From a bacterium (GTDB lineage Bacteria > Acidobacteriota > Thermoanaerobaculia > Multivoradales > JAHEKO01), in NCBI GenBank assembly GCA_024224155.1, contig JAAENP010000200.1, forward strand, positions 1 to 64,000: a stretch of 64,000 nt of DNA, given 5' to 3'. Numbering within the stretch: position 1 is the stretch's first letter; each line of letters opens with the position of its first letter. A model generated the notes under the pieces. The model was not told where the DNA came from. It did not search any database and saw only the letters and a program-made list of their open reading frames with translations. This document shows, piece after piece, positions 17,427 through 25,979 of this stretch. Made by a program: the position numbers and the translations under genes.

Positions 17427-18132
17427 TCCGGCTCACTCCAAGCGGTTCGAGTAGCTCGCTCAGATCGGAGACCGCTACCACCGGAATCGAGGACCAGTCT
17501 TGATGGCTCGAAACACAGGCGCGGGCCACAAAGTGAACGCCGGTGCGTTCGGCGGCACGATAGTCGGAGATTCCATCGCCGATGGCGAGCACCTGGTGCG
17601 GCTCGAGTCTGTGGCGATCGAGAAGCCGGGCGAAGATCTCGGTCTTGGCCGGCGGCGCGCCGCATATTCCGCGGAAGTACTTACCGAGCGCCCGGCTCTC
17701 GATGATGTTCTCGAGCTCCCGCTGCGGCGTTGCGGACGCTACGAAACACTCCAAGCGGCCATGAAGCGCATCGAGCAGGCTCAGAGCTCCCGGCACCATC
17801 GGGCATGAGGACACCTTGGATTCGACCAGAGCCGAGAAGCGCTCCCCCAACGCTCGGGACTCCTCTTCGTCGAGCTCGCGACCAAGGATCTCGCGATAGA
17901 TCCACTCGAACTTCTCGAATCTGGAGTGCCCGAGGTTGTCTCGGTGATGCTCGAGAATACGGCCCACGTGCTCGGGGAGATGGGAGAACAACTCCAGGAA
18001 GGCGTTGTCTTTGATTGCGGCCGATTCGAGAATAACGCCGTCGAAGTCGAAGAAGACAGCACGCAACCCGGCTGCCTCGGGCAGCAGCGACCGGGACGGG
18101 ATAGCCGCCGGGGAGCTGTCTGATTCGGTCAC
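17419..18132 (-). CDS. HAD-superfamily hydrolase, beta-phosphoglucomutase-like
   Basis: The nucleophile motif AVFFDFDGVILES places Asp29 and Asp31 in the DxD of HAD phosphatases. SATPQRE is motif II, and PAKTEIFARLL plus AIGDGISDYRAA are motifs III and IV. The cap region between residues 45 and 110 is helical, as in the PGM/Gph subfamily. It begins at a GTG. Sitting between the CMP-sugar synthetase-like gene and a methyltransferase, it could remove phosphate from the sugar phosphate that feeds the synthetase, as dedicated phosphatases do in nonulosonate and Kdo pathways; that coupling is inference. Confidence 0.86.
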   Translation of the reverse strand: MTESDSSPAAIPSRSLLPEAAGLRAVFFDFDGVILESAAIKDNAFLELFSHLPEHVGRILEHHRDNLGHSRFEKFEWIYREILGRELDEEESRALGERFSALVESKVSSCPMVPGALSLLDALHGRLECFVASATPQRELENIIESRALGKYFRGICGAPPAKTEIFARLLDRHRLEPHQVLAIGDGISDYRAAERTGVHFVARACVSSHQDWSSIPVVAVSDLSELLEPLGVSRID

Positions 18133-18141
18133 AGCGTGCCG

Positions 18142-18867
18142 CTATTCCTGGGCCTCTTCCCTGCCATCGGGCCGGCTGAGCCACCATCCCGCGATGCCGA
18201 GGTCCAGGGTCGAGTGAATGTCGCGTCCGGTCACCCAGGGCCGAATCAGTGGCCTGCAACGCCTACCCATCCACCACCAGGGATTCGGCCCCTCACGCCG
18301 CCGCACGCAGTCCTTTCTGAACGCCCAGACACCCTGGTCATAGTAGTAGGCCTTCGGATACGATTGGCGCTCGGTCGAGACTTGGCGATCCGGGTCGCCG
18401 TAGGGTCGTACGAGGTCGTCAACGATCTCCAAGGCTCGCAAGGGGTGGTCGTCGGCGGCTTCCCAAACGGTCATTACCGAGTCCAGCTCGTTGTCGGTGC
18501 CAAGGATCTCCAGGCACCGGTCGATGAGCTTCGCGTCGACCATTACGGTATTGCCGAGCAGGATGACGACGTTCTCCAGCTCCGGATTCCTGTCGTCGAC
18601 CCATTCGACGGCATGGCGGATGACGTCGCCGTGGTTGACTTGGTCGCCGGTCAGGTCGTCGGGACGCCAGATGATCTCGCAGCCGAGATCGGAGCAGACA
18701 TCGGCGATCGATTGGCCATCGGTGGAGACGAAAACCCGATCGACGCTGTTGGCGCCGAGGGCCGCGCGTGTCGGATAGGCCACCAGCGGCACTCCGGCGA
18801 CCGGGTGGACGTTCTTGTCGCGGATCGATTTGCTGCCCGCGCGTGCGGTGATGATCGCGGCGTTCAC
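18142..18867 (-). CDS. acylneuraminate cytidylyltransferase-like (CMP-sugar synthetase)
   Basis: The amino terminus reads MNAAIITARAGSKSIRDKN, matching the CTP-binding ARxGSKxIxxKN signature of NeuA/PseF/LegF enzymes. It continues with RVFVSTDGQSIADV and an LLGNTVMVD segment where NeuA has LQPTSPLR. Loss of that arginine-bearing LR suggests an altered acceptor. The C-terminal end DIHSTLDLGIAGWWLSR fits the DIDT-DL family ending. It would activate an acidic or other sugar as a CMP derivative. No nonulosonate synthase (NeuB-like) is visible, so the substrate is open. Confidence 0.85.
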   Translation of the reverse strand: MNAAIITARAGSKSIRDKNVHPVAGVPLVAYPTRAALGANSVDRVFVSTDGQSIADVCSDLGCEIIWRPDDLTGDQVNHGDVIRHAVEWVDDRNPELENVVILLGNTVMVDAKLIDRCLEILGTDNELDSVMTVWEAADDHPLRALEIVDDLVRPYGDPDRQVSTERQSYPKAYYYDQGVWAFRKDCVRRREGPNPWWWMGRRCRPLIRPWVTGRDIHSTLDLGIAGWWLSRPDGREEAQE

Positions 18868-18884
18868 TAGCCCGACCTTTCCGC

Positions 18885-19763
18885 CTAGGCCCCCTGGTCG
18901 ATCTGGTGGATGAGCTCCAGGATCCCTTGACCCATGTCCACCGTGTGGCGCGAGGTCAACTTGCGACCGATGCGAGGCATGTAGGCGTAGGGAGTGACTT
19001 TGTAGCGGCGATCCTCTTGATCGGTCTCGTCGGCGCGGTACTCGATCTCGAGCTCCTTGCTCAGAATCTCACCGAACATCACGAAGAGGTCTTTCAGCCG
19101 GGTGGGGTGGTTTCCGGTAATCGTAAGGTGGCGGTTGACGAACTCATCGCCGAGAGCTTCGACGCTCAGGCGGGCGGCGTCTCGAACGTGGATGTACTCT
19201 CGGGTGTCTTCGGGCGTACCATGGTGCGCGATCTTGCCGGTCCGCACGGCTTCCTTGAGCAGGCGATAGACGCCGTTGGAGTCGCCGCTTCTGGGACCGT
19301 AGAGGCTGCCATAGCGGAGAATGGTATAGGGAAGGCCGTATTGCCGTTCGTACTCTTCCACGAACGATTCGGCCGCCTGTTTCGAGCACCTGTAGAAGCC
19401 GCCGGCTCGGCTGTAGACATAGACCGTGCTGGCCAGGACCAGCCGCTCGACCTCGGTTTGACGCGCTGCCTCGAGAACGTTGATCGTGCCGAGCACGTTG
19501 TGGCGGGCAGCCTCGAGCGCTTCGCCGTGAGCCTGATCGAGATCGGCCAGGGCAGCGAGATGGTAGATCACCGAGCACCCCTCGGCCACTCGACGGACCT
19601 CGTTGGTGTCGAGGATGTCGCCGGGAACCATCTCCTGACCCTCGATCAGGTACGGCGAAGAATCTCGATCGAAGATCCGAACTTCAAAACCGCTGCGGAC
19701 CAACTCGTCGGCGATAAAGCTGCCGAGAAAACCGGAGCCGCCGGTGACCAGGGCTCGGCTCAT
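18885..19763 (-). CDS. NAD-dependent epimerase/dehydratase, extended SDR
   Basis: The start at 19763 makes MSRALVTGGSGFLGSFIADEL, a clean SDR amino terminus, and an ATGA overlap with the upstream dehydrogenase stop. NAD binding is TGGSGFLG. The active-site strand is LASTVYVYS, followed by YRCSK as YxxxK, and RYGSLYGPR matches the extended SDR substrate loop. The open frame continues upstream but only through Arg-rich sequence overlapping the next gene. It belongs with the D-2-hydroxyacid dehydrogenase, CMP-synthetase-like and HAD genes as a four-gene sugar module. The specific stereochemistry is unknown. Confidence 0.9.
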   Translation of the reverse strand: MSRALVTGGSGFLGSFIADELVRSGFEVRIFDRDSSPYLIEGQEMVPGDILDTNEVRRVAEGCSVIYHLAALADLDQAHGEALEAARHNVLGTINVLEAARQTEVERLVLASTVYVYSRAGGFYRCSKQAAESFVEEYERQYGLPYTILRYGSLYGPRSGDSNGVYRLLKEAVRTGKIAHHGTPEDTREYIHVRDAARLSVEALGDEFVNRHLTITGNHPTRLKDLFVMFGEILSKELEIEYRADETDQEDRRYKVTPYAYMPRIGRKLTSRHTVDMGQGILELIHQIDQGA

Positions 19764-20704
19764 TCCGTATCTCCTGCTTCCGCCAGCGCACGCACGAGAT
19801 TCTCGACCGCCTCGAGCTCCATCTGGAGCCTGCATTCCGCGGCGTAGGAACCGATGTGCGGAGTGAGAAGTGTGTTGCGCAACTCGATCAGGCCTCCGTG
19901 GTAGGGCTCGTCCTCGAAAACATCCAGGTACGCGCCGGCGAGTCTGCCGTCGCGTAGATTCTCGGCCAAAGCCGCTTCGTCCACAAGGCCGCCGCGAGCG
20001 CAATTTACCAAGACGGCGCCATGCTTCATCAACTCGATCCGGCGCCGGTCAAGCAGGTTGCGGGTCTCGGGCGAGAGCGGAACATGCAACGAAACTACAT
20101 CGCTGGCCGTCAGCAGAGAATCGATCCGGGTGTACTCGACGCCGTTCTGCTGTGCCCAGGCCGGATCTGGCTGCAGATCGACTGCAAGGTGTCGACAGTG
20201 AAAGGGACTCAGAAGATCGACCAGGGCCCGACCGGCGCGACCGGTTCCGATGATGCCGACCGTCTTGCCCGACAGCAGTTGTCCCATCGGCTTTTGCCAG
20301 CTGCCCCGGCGCAGGTCTCGATCGGCTGGAACCAGATGGCGGAGAACGGCCAGCAGCCCTCCGAGGGCGAGCTCGGCGACAGCGCGCGCGGGCGGGTCGG
20401 GCGTGGTCGAGACCCGGATGCCCAGCTCCTCGGCCGCGACCAGGTCGACACTCTCGAGGCCGGTTCCGACTCTGGAGATGGCTTTCAGGCTGTCCGCCGC
20501 GGTCAAGATCCCGCGGTCGAGAAGCTCGGTGCCGGCTATCAAGCCATCGACACCGGCCAGGGCCTCGCGGGTTTCTTCGGCTTCGAGTTTTCTACTGTGC
20601 GGGTTCAACCGGTAGCTGTAACCGGCTCGGTCGAGGGCATCGAGAGGCTCGGGCGAGACCCGTCCGAAGGATGAGGTGGAAATGAAGATTCTGGGTTTCT
20701 TCAA
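19760..20704 (-). CDS. D-isomer 2-hydroxyacid dehydrogenase (phosphoglycerate dehydrogenase-like)
   Basis: Catalytic and NAD-binding blocks are complete: SRVGTGLESVD, GIIGTGRAGRAL (GxGxxG), LHVPLSPETRNLLD, VNCARGGLVDE with the catalytic Arg region, DVFEDEP with the Glu, and TPHIGSYA with the His. The length fits a SerA-type catalytic core without an ACT regulatory domain. I chose the TTG at 20704, preceded by GGGGGAG and giving MKKPRIFIST; an ATG at 20734 would add ten residues. The position inside a sugar-nucleotide module suggests oxidation or reduction of a sugar-acid or glycerate-like intermediate rather than serine synthesis; this is inference. Confidence 0.88.
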   Translation of the reverse strand: MKKPRIFISTSSFGRVSPEPLDALDRAGYSYRLNPHSRKLEAEETREALAGVDGLIAGTELLDRGILTAADSLKAISRVGTGLESVDLVAAEELGIRVSTTPDPPARAVAELALGGLLAVLRHLVPADRDLRRGSWQKPMGQLLSGKTVGIIGTGRAGRALVDLLSPFHCRHLAVDLQPDPAWAQQNGVEYTRIDSLLTASDVVSLHVPLSPETRNLLDRRRIELMKHGAVLVNCARGGLVDEAALAENLRDGRLAGAYLDVFEDEPYHGGLIELRNTLLTPHIGSYAAECRLQMELEAVENLVRALAEAGDTE

Positions 20705-20788
20705 ATCGCTCCCCCGGGCCAAAGAGTCGCCCATTGTCCCGACAGCTCGTTGTCAGACGTGTGCCGGCTGCTGGCACCAGCCGCGACT

Positions 20789-21547
20789 TCAGGGCTGGAT
20801 ATCCGACGCGCGACGGGGCTCTCTTCTATCGATGGTCGTGCCGGCCACAAGGGCGCCCGCGGCGCTGGCCATGGGCAGCCAGCCGGCGACAACACAGGCC
20901 CGGCAAGTTTCATCGGCTCGCAGCACACCGATGGAATTCGTGCGACTCACGATGCCGTCGCACAACCAGTGGAAGACCTCCCGGCCCTGTTGCAGTTCGG
21001 TGGTTTCACCGACCGTGAGATTCTGGGATTGCCCGAGCTCGAACGGGTCGAGCGCGAAGCGGCAATCTTCGTAGTCGAGCACTTGGACGAGCTTGGTCTC
21101 CGAGCGGCTGATTTCCGTTCCCGTGACGTCGGCCACGGCCACATAGAACTCGGCGGCCTCGTGCTTCTGAGCCTCCAGCCAGTCCTCCAGCCACTCCCGA
21201 TCATTCCCTTTCATCCAGTCGCGGGTTTGGAGAATCTCCCACCATTCGTCGGTGAGCTCCTGTTGTTCCCGCTCTTCGGGCTTCGGGAAGACGACCCAGT
21301 AGTTGCCGTCGCCTTTCGCGTTCATTTCGACCCAGTAGAAAGCCCCAGTTCGATTCAAGCGCCGGAAATAGAGCCTAGCCTGTTCGCTTCCATCGATCTC
21401 GGGCGCGACCTGCGCTGAGTAGCCGATGGTCGATTCGCTGGGAAGGCACTCGAGCGGCTTGGTACTGATCTCCAGGGCCGAGGCGCCCGGGGCAAGAAAC
21501 AGTGCGGCGGCTGTGCCTAGATAAAGAACCCCTTGTCTGATACTCAT
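20789..21547 (-). CDS. secreted protein of unknown function with possible C-terminal anchor
   Basis: I do not recognise a domain. The ATG at 21547 follows GGGAG by eight bases and gives a signal peptide (MSIRQGVLYLGTAAALFLA, cleavage near ASA-LE). The mature part is acidic and Trp/Glu rich, with four to five cysteines (LECLPSE, YEDCRF, HWLCDG, ETCRAC). The last 40 residues form a hydrophobic helix, VVAGWLPMASAAGALVAG, followed by a basic tail with DRREPRR. That layout resembles a C-terminal membrane anchor or sorting tail. It lies between the polysaccharide export genes and the sugar-activation genes in the same direction. A two-start alternative exists 14 codons upstream. Confidence 0.7.
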   Translation of the reverse strand: MSIRQGVLYLGTAAALFLAPGASALEISTKPLECLPSESTIGYSAQVAPEIDGSEQARLYFRRLNRTGAFYWVEMNAKGDGNYWVVFPKPEEREQQELTDEWWEILQTRDWMKGNDREWLEDWLEAQKHEAAEFYVAVADVTGTEISRSETKLVQVLDYEDCRFALDPFELGQSQNLTVGETTELQQGREVFHWLCDGIVSRTNSIGVLRADETCRACVVAGWLPMASAAGALVAGTTIDRREPRRASDIQP

Positions 21548-21632
21548 TCTCACAGCTCCCATAGCTGAGCCGCCTTCAGGAAGCGACAAAAGTAGATTAC
21601 GCGGCCGGCTCGGAGTTCGTCAAGAAAGTACT

Positions 21633-22994
21633 TCACAGTGAAGGCGGAATCAGGATCCTGGCGATATAGCCGTCGACGAATGGACTTTTCGGCAGGTTCG
21701 GCAGGGCTTCTCGGAGGATCGAATCGGCCTCCTCGGGGTCCCCGATCTCGTAGGTCGCGACCGCCAGGTAGAAGAGGAGCTCGGGCCGATCACCCGACGG
21801 TCGTCCGCCCCGATCGAAGTACTCCAGCACCGATCGCCAATCGGATGACAGGTAGGCGACCTCGGCGGCAAGGTACTGAGCCTGCGGGGAATCGGGGTAG
21901 TCGTTGGCCAGCTGGATGGCGTTCTCCATGGTCCGGTCGAGATGCTCTCGGAACCGGCTTGCCGCGATCTCTTCGCGCAGTCTGCGCATGCGCTCTTCCA
22001 AAGAGAGCCCGATCTTGATCTCCGGGAGATCCGTTCGGGATTTCCGAGGCGCGTCGTCCTCGAGCTCGGGCGGGACCCTTTCCGCGGCGCCCGGCTCCTG
22101 CGTCGAGGACTCGTCGGGGGATGTCGCAAGCGAGTCGTCGGTTGTCTCTATCCTCCGCGCCGCCCGGGCGACTCTGGGTGCCTGGCGTCTCTCGATCGGC
22201 AGAGCTTCGAGCAGAGCCGCGGCCTCAGGAGAGCGTCCGGCCGAGACCAGGCAGTCGATGACGAATGCCGCTCCCAGATTGCTCGCGGTGAGAGTAGCGC
22301 AACCGCTGAGGGCGGCCAGAACCGGTTCGCATTCTTCGCGGTCGGCCGCGATCTCGGCGCGCAGACAGAGGGCCCGCTCGTTGCCGGGCTGTGCCACCAG
22401 CAGTCTGTCGAGGAGCTCGCTCGCCGGCGCGAGTCGGCCGCTTCGGTGGTGCACCTCGGCGAGTGCCAAGAGAGCTTCGGCGTCGTCCGGATTCTGGGTA
22501 AGCTGCCGCTCGAGCGCCTTCCTCCGCCGCCTCTGGGGCCGAGGTTGGGTGTCCGGCATCCGGGGTTCGGGCGCCGCCGCCAAGTGCGAGAACATCGGCA
22601 CTCGCTCGAGGTCGCTTTTGGAGAGCGTTGCTTGGAGCGCGTTCTCGAAGACCGCTTTGAGAGCGCCGTCGATGCCGGAATAGGCATTGAAGCGATCCTC
22701 GATCTCCGCCAGTCGTTCGACTGTCTCGAGGAGCTCGGCCGTGTTGCCGTCGCTTGCCTGCGCCCGGCCGAGCTGGATCAGCCCCTCGGCGAGGAGCGTT
22801 GGTTCGTCGAGAAAGCCGAAACAGGCCGTGCGAAGCTTATCTTGCGCTTGCTTCGTCCGGCCGAGCTCCAGATCTCGGACCCCCTGGTCGAGAAGTCGCG
22901 TGTAGAAAGGGTCGACGGCGGCGGCCGTCCGTGGCACCAGGCCCGCAACGACCGAGAGCAGCGCCACAGCAGGAAGGAACTTGGTCGCGTTCAT
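21633..22994 (-). CDS. secreted TPR-repeat protein
   Basis: A signal peptide (MNATKFLPAVALLSVVAGL, AAA-VD) is followed by helical repeats. At least two regions read as tetratricopeptide units: NPDDAEALLALAEVHHRSGR...A and SPQAQYLAAEVAYLSSDWRSVLEYFDRGGRP...ELLFYLAVATYEIGD. A charged, low-complexity linker (ESSTQEPGAAERVPPELEDDAPRKSR) separates the two repeat blocks. Secreted TPR proteins next to Wza/Wzc-like genes often scaffold exopolysaccharide assembly, as PelB/AlgK-like proteins do, but there is no direct homology visible. It is 22 bp from the phosphatase gene upstream. Confidence 0.8.
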   Translation of the reverse strand: MNATKFLPAVALLSVVAGLVPRTAAAVDPFYTRLLDQGVRDLELGRTKQAQDKLRTACFGFLDEPTLLAEGLIQLGRAQASDGNTAELLETVERLAEIEDRFNAYSGIDGALKAVFENALQATLSKSDLERVPMFSHLAAAPEPRMPDTQPRPQRRRRKALERQLTQNPDDAEALLALAEVHHRSGRLAPASELLDRLLVAQPGNERALCLRAEIAADREECEPVLAALSGCATLTASNLGAAFVIDCLVSAGRSPEAAALLEALPIERRQAPRVARAARRIETTDDSLATSPDESSTQEPGAAERVPPELEDDAPRKSRTDLPEIKIGLSLEERMRRLREEIAASRFREHLDRTMENAIQLANDYPDSPQAQYLAAEVAYLSSDWRSVLEYFDRGGRPSGDRPELLFYLAVATYEIGDPEEADSILREALPNLPKSPFVDGYIARILIPPSL

Positions 22995-23016
22995 CGGTAA
23001 GGTCGAACTCGAATCG

Positions 23017-23742
23017 CTAGTGGATGGGACGATTGTTGATGACTGCCTGCGGGTTGTCCAGAGTCAGTCGCCTCGCGAACGCTTCGCCATATGTCCTGCT
23101 GAGGTGTTGAAAAGCTCGGCTCAGCCCAGGTGGCCGCCCGGACAGATCGTGCGCATCGCTCGCGATGAACTGTATCAAGCCGGCCGCCAACATTCTCTCG
23201 GACAGCGAGCGAACGCGCCGACCGAATCCGCCGGTCAGGCTCATTGCGGTCAGTTGAAACAGAGCGCCGTTGTCCGCGAGCCTGCGCATCAGGTCGAAAT
23301 CGGACGCCAGGTCGGGAATGAACTCGGGGTGCGCGAAGATCGGACGCCAGCCCTCCAAACGGAGCTCGTGGCTGAGCCCCTCGGCGTCGAGTCCGTTCAA
23401 GCCGCGTCGATTGAACTCGAGCAGCAAGTAGCTCGAGCCCGCAAGAGTCAGAGTGCCGCCGCGGTCGGACTCGGCTAGGGCACCGAGGAGGCTGGGGTCG
23501 ACGCGCACTTCTGCGCCCAGGTAAAGGCGCGGCGTGTCGCCGACCGCGGCTTGGAGGGTATCGAGCCGAGTTAGAAGCTCACCGGGCTCACAGTTCCACC
23601 AACTCGGCGTTCGTTGATGAGGCGTGGCGAGCATCGCCGTGCAGCCGTCGGTCGCCGCCCGGCGGCACATCTGAACCGCCACGTCGAGGTTGTCGGCGCC
23701 GTCATCGACAGACGCCAGAATGTGCGAATGAATGTCGATCAT
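23017..23742 (-). CDS. CpsB/CapC-type PHP-family tyrosine phosphatase
   Basis: The start at 23742 yields MIDIHSHILASVDDGADN, the PHP metal motif HxH at residues 5-7 with the CpsB/YwqE consensus DGA. Further metal ligands are in ATPHQRT, GAEVRVD, FAHPEF and ASDAHD. These manganese-dependent phosphatases dephosphorylate the tyrosine tail of the partner BY-kinase and so control chain export. The gene overlaps the kinase stop by one base (TGATG), fitting coupled expression. The open frame runs 121 codons upstream inside the kinase gene but without family sequence. Confidence 0.93.
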   Translation of the reverse strand: MIDIHSHILASVDDGADNLDVAVQMCRRAATDGCTAMLATPHQRTPSWWNCEPGELLTRLDTLQAAVGDTPRLYLGAEVRVDPSLLGALAESDRGGTLTLAGSSYLLLEFNRRGLNGLDAEGLSHELRLEGWRPIFAHPEFIPDLASDFDLMRRLADNGALFQLTAMSLTGGFGRRVRSLSERMLAAGLIQFIASDAHDLSGRPPGLSRAFQHLSRTYGEAFARRLTLDNPQAVINNRPIH

Positions 23743-25979
23743 CAAGCGGCCGAGGAGCTTTCCACTTCCTCGCCGTACGACTCGTAGTAGTAGTACCTGC
23801 GGCCGTAGCCTCCGGAGCGCGTCGGCGCATAGCGGTTGAGCACGGTACCGAGGATTCGCACTTCCGCTCTGAGCAGCCGGTCTCTGCAGGTCTGAAGATC
23901 GTCTCGGGCGGCCTTGTTGGCGCGGAAGCAGAGGATTACTCCATGGCACATGGCCCCGACCAGCACCGCGTCGGTAACCGCGAGGACGGGGGGAGTATCT
24001 ACGATCACGAAGTCGTAGTTCGCTTGAGCGAACGAGAGAAACGCTCGCATTCGATCCGAAGCAAGCAGCTCGGAAGGGTTGGGTGGATGTGGGCCCGCCG
24101 GGCACAGGAACAGGTTGTCGACGTTCGTTTGCAGAATAAGGCCTTCGGGCTGGGCTGAGCCGGTCAGGAAGTTGACGAGCCCGGCTCGGTTGGAGACTTC
24201 GAACACCTTGAACATTCGAGGCTTGCGCAAGTCGCCGTCGACGAGAAGCACCCGTTTGCCGAGTTGAGCCAGTACGGTACCGAGGTTTGCCGCGGTTGCC
24301 GTCTTCCCCTCGCCCGACTCGGCCGAAGTAATCGAGATGAGATTGAGCTTCTCCGCACTCGAGAGGAGAAGGGCGGTGCGCAGGGATCTATACGCCTCCG
24401 AGACCGCCTGGCGAGGGTGGACGGCCGGCAGCAGTTCGATCTGGCGGACGGAATCGCCGGCCAGGGCGGCCTGCGACCGCCTGCGGTAGCCGTAGTAGCC
24501 GGCCAAGCCGTAGCCCTTCGATGTCTCACTTACATCCGGAATGACCCCGAGAAGGGGAAGCTCGAGGAGCTTCTCCATCTCTTCCGGCGTTTTGATGGTT
24601 CGATCCAGGAAGTGCAACAGTAGGATCAGACCGATCCCGAGCGCGAGTCCGCCCGACACCCCGGTACCCAGATCGAGCCTGAGCGAGGGCCTGAACGACC
24701 GGGTGGGTACCAGGGCTTGCTCGACCACCCGGACGTTCGATTCTCGCTGGCGAAACATCCGGGCGGAGGTGTTGGCCGCGGACAACTGTCGCAGGATGTC
24801 GTCCTTCTTGGCGCGCCTGGCCTCGATCTCCATTCGCAGGTTGTTGTACTCGACCGAGGCGGAGCTCAGATCCATTGCTTCGGACTTCACCTGGTCGATC
24901 TCTCGCTCGATTCTCCTGACCTGGGATCGGGCCGCCGAGTATTCCGCTCTATAGCGGCTTTCGGCGTCTGCATAGTGTTTGTCGACCGCCTGCGAGTAGG
25001 CCCGCTCACCATCTTCGATGGCAGCTTTGAGCTCGACCATGGCGGGCCAGTCCGGCTTGTAGATTTGCAGCTTGGCGTCGTAGTCGGCCTGCTTCCTCAA
25101 CCGCTCACGGCGCAGTTCGGTAATCAGCCCGTTCGACTCGTCATCCGCCACTCGGTCACGTGGAAGCTCGGGGAGGTCTCGGGAGCGGGCTTCCTTCTCC
25201 CTCAAAGCACCCTGAGCGTTCAGAAGCTGACCATTCAAACTGTCGAGTCGCTGCAGGGTGGGGTTGGATGCCGGATCGAGCGTGACAATGTCGGCGAGGC
25301 GAGAGTACTCCTCCAGCTGTTTTTCTTTCTGCTGGAGCTCCTCGTTGACGTTCTGCAGCTCGATGCCCAGGAACGTAGAGGTCTTGCTGACGACGTCCGA
25401 GCGGCTCTCGATGCTCCAGCTGATGTACTCCCGGGCGAATGCGTTGGCGAGCTCGGCGGCCCGCTCCGGGTCCGAAGAGGTGTAGCTCAACCGCACGAGC
25501 TCGGTGTTCAGAATCGGCGTGACCTTGATGCCGCCCAGCAGGCGCCGAGCAAGACGGGCGAGCTCGGTGGCATCGGTCGCTTCCGATCCGCCGAGAGCGA
25601 GATCTGGAGGAGAGTCCAACCCGAGGTCGGCTCCCAAGTCGAGACTCTGAACCACCCGCTCGGCGATTCCGCGGCTTCGGAGGAGCTCGTACTGAGTCGG
25701 GTAGTACTTCTGGGTGAGAAACGCCTCGAGGTAGGGATTCGATTCGTCGTTGAGGGCAAGGGGGCTGCGCTGCTCGATCTGGAGCAGCGTCGAGGCCCGA
25801 TACTCGGCAGGCGTGATGTAGAAGTGAAGTAGAGCGATACTCGTCGTCAGAGCCACGACAATGGCCAGGAGGCGCCAGCGCGAGATGATCAGCTGCAAAT
25901 ACTCGCGCATGTCGAAGCTCGACGTGATCGGCCTGTGGGGCCGCTCCGGAGCCTCGAGCATGACCTCGCCGGTGCTCAA
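23742..25979 (-). CDS. wzc: polysaccharide co-polymerase / BY-kinase (Wzc/GumC type)
   Basis: The protein is a one-piece inner-membrane chain-length regulator and bacterial tyrosine kinase. A Wzz domain begins with a membrane span at about 37-54 and ends with a second span at 438-457. A long coiled-coil periplasmic part lies between, with the GNVR-like boundary near 410-425. The cytoplasmic kinase has Walker A SAESGEGKT (553-560), Walker A' VLLVDGDLRKP (577-587) and Walker B FVIVDTPPV (657-665). The C-terminal tail from 717 holds seven tyrosines, including a YYYY run, the expected autophosphorylation cluster. The PHP phosphatase follows immediately and the Wza-like gene precedes with an overlap of 4 bp. 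Confidence 0.95.
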   Translation of the reverse strand: MSTGEVMLEAPERPHRPITSSFDMREYLQLIISRWRLLAIVVALTTSIALLHFYITPAEYRASTLLQIEQRSPLALNDESNPYLEAFLTQKYYPTQYELLRSRGIAERVVQSLDLGADLGLDSPPDLALGGSEATDATELARLARRLLGGIKVTPILNTELVRLSYTSSDPERAAELANAFAREYISWSIESRSDVVSKTSTFLGIELQNVNEELQQKEKQLEEYSRLADIVTLDPASNPTLQRLDSLNGQLLNAQGALREKEARSRDLPELPRDRVADDESNGLITELRRERLRKQADYDAKLQIYKPDWPAMVELKAAIEDGERAYSQAVDKHYADAESRYRAEYSAARSQVRRIEREIDQVKSEAMDLSSASVEYNNLRMEIEARRAKKDDILRQLSAANTSARMFRQRESNVRVVEQALVPTRSFRPSLRLDLGTGVSGGLALGIGLILLLHFLDRTIKTPEEMEKLLELPLLGVIPDVSETSKGYGLAGYYGYRRRSQAALAGDSVRQIELLPAVHPRQAVSEAYRSLRTALLLSSAEKLNLISITSAESGEGKTATAANLGTVLAQLGKRVLLVDGDLRKPRMFKVFEVSNRAGLVNFLTGSAQPEGLILQTNVDNLFLCPAGPHPPNPSELLASDRMRAFLSFAQANYDFVIVDTPPVLAVTDAVLVGAMCHGVILCFRANKAARDDLQTCRDRLLRAEVRILGTVLNRYAPTRSGGYGRRYYYYESYGEEVESSSAA

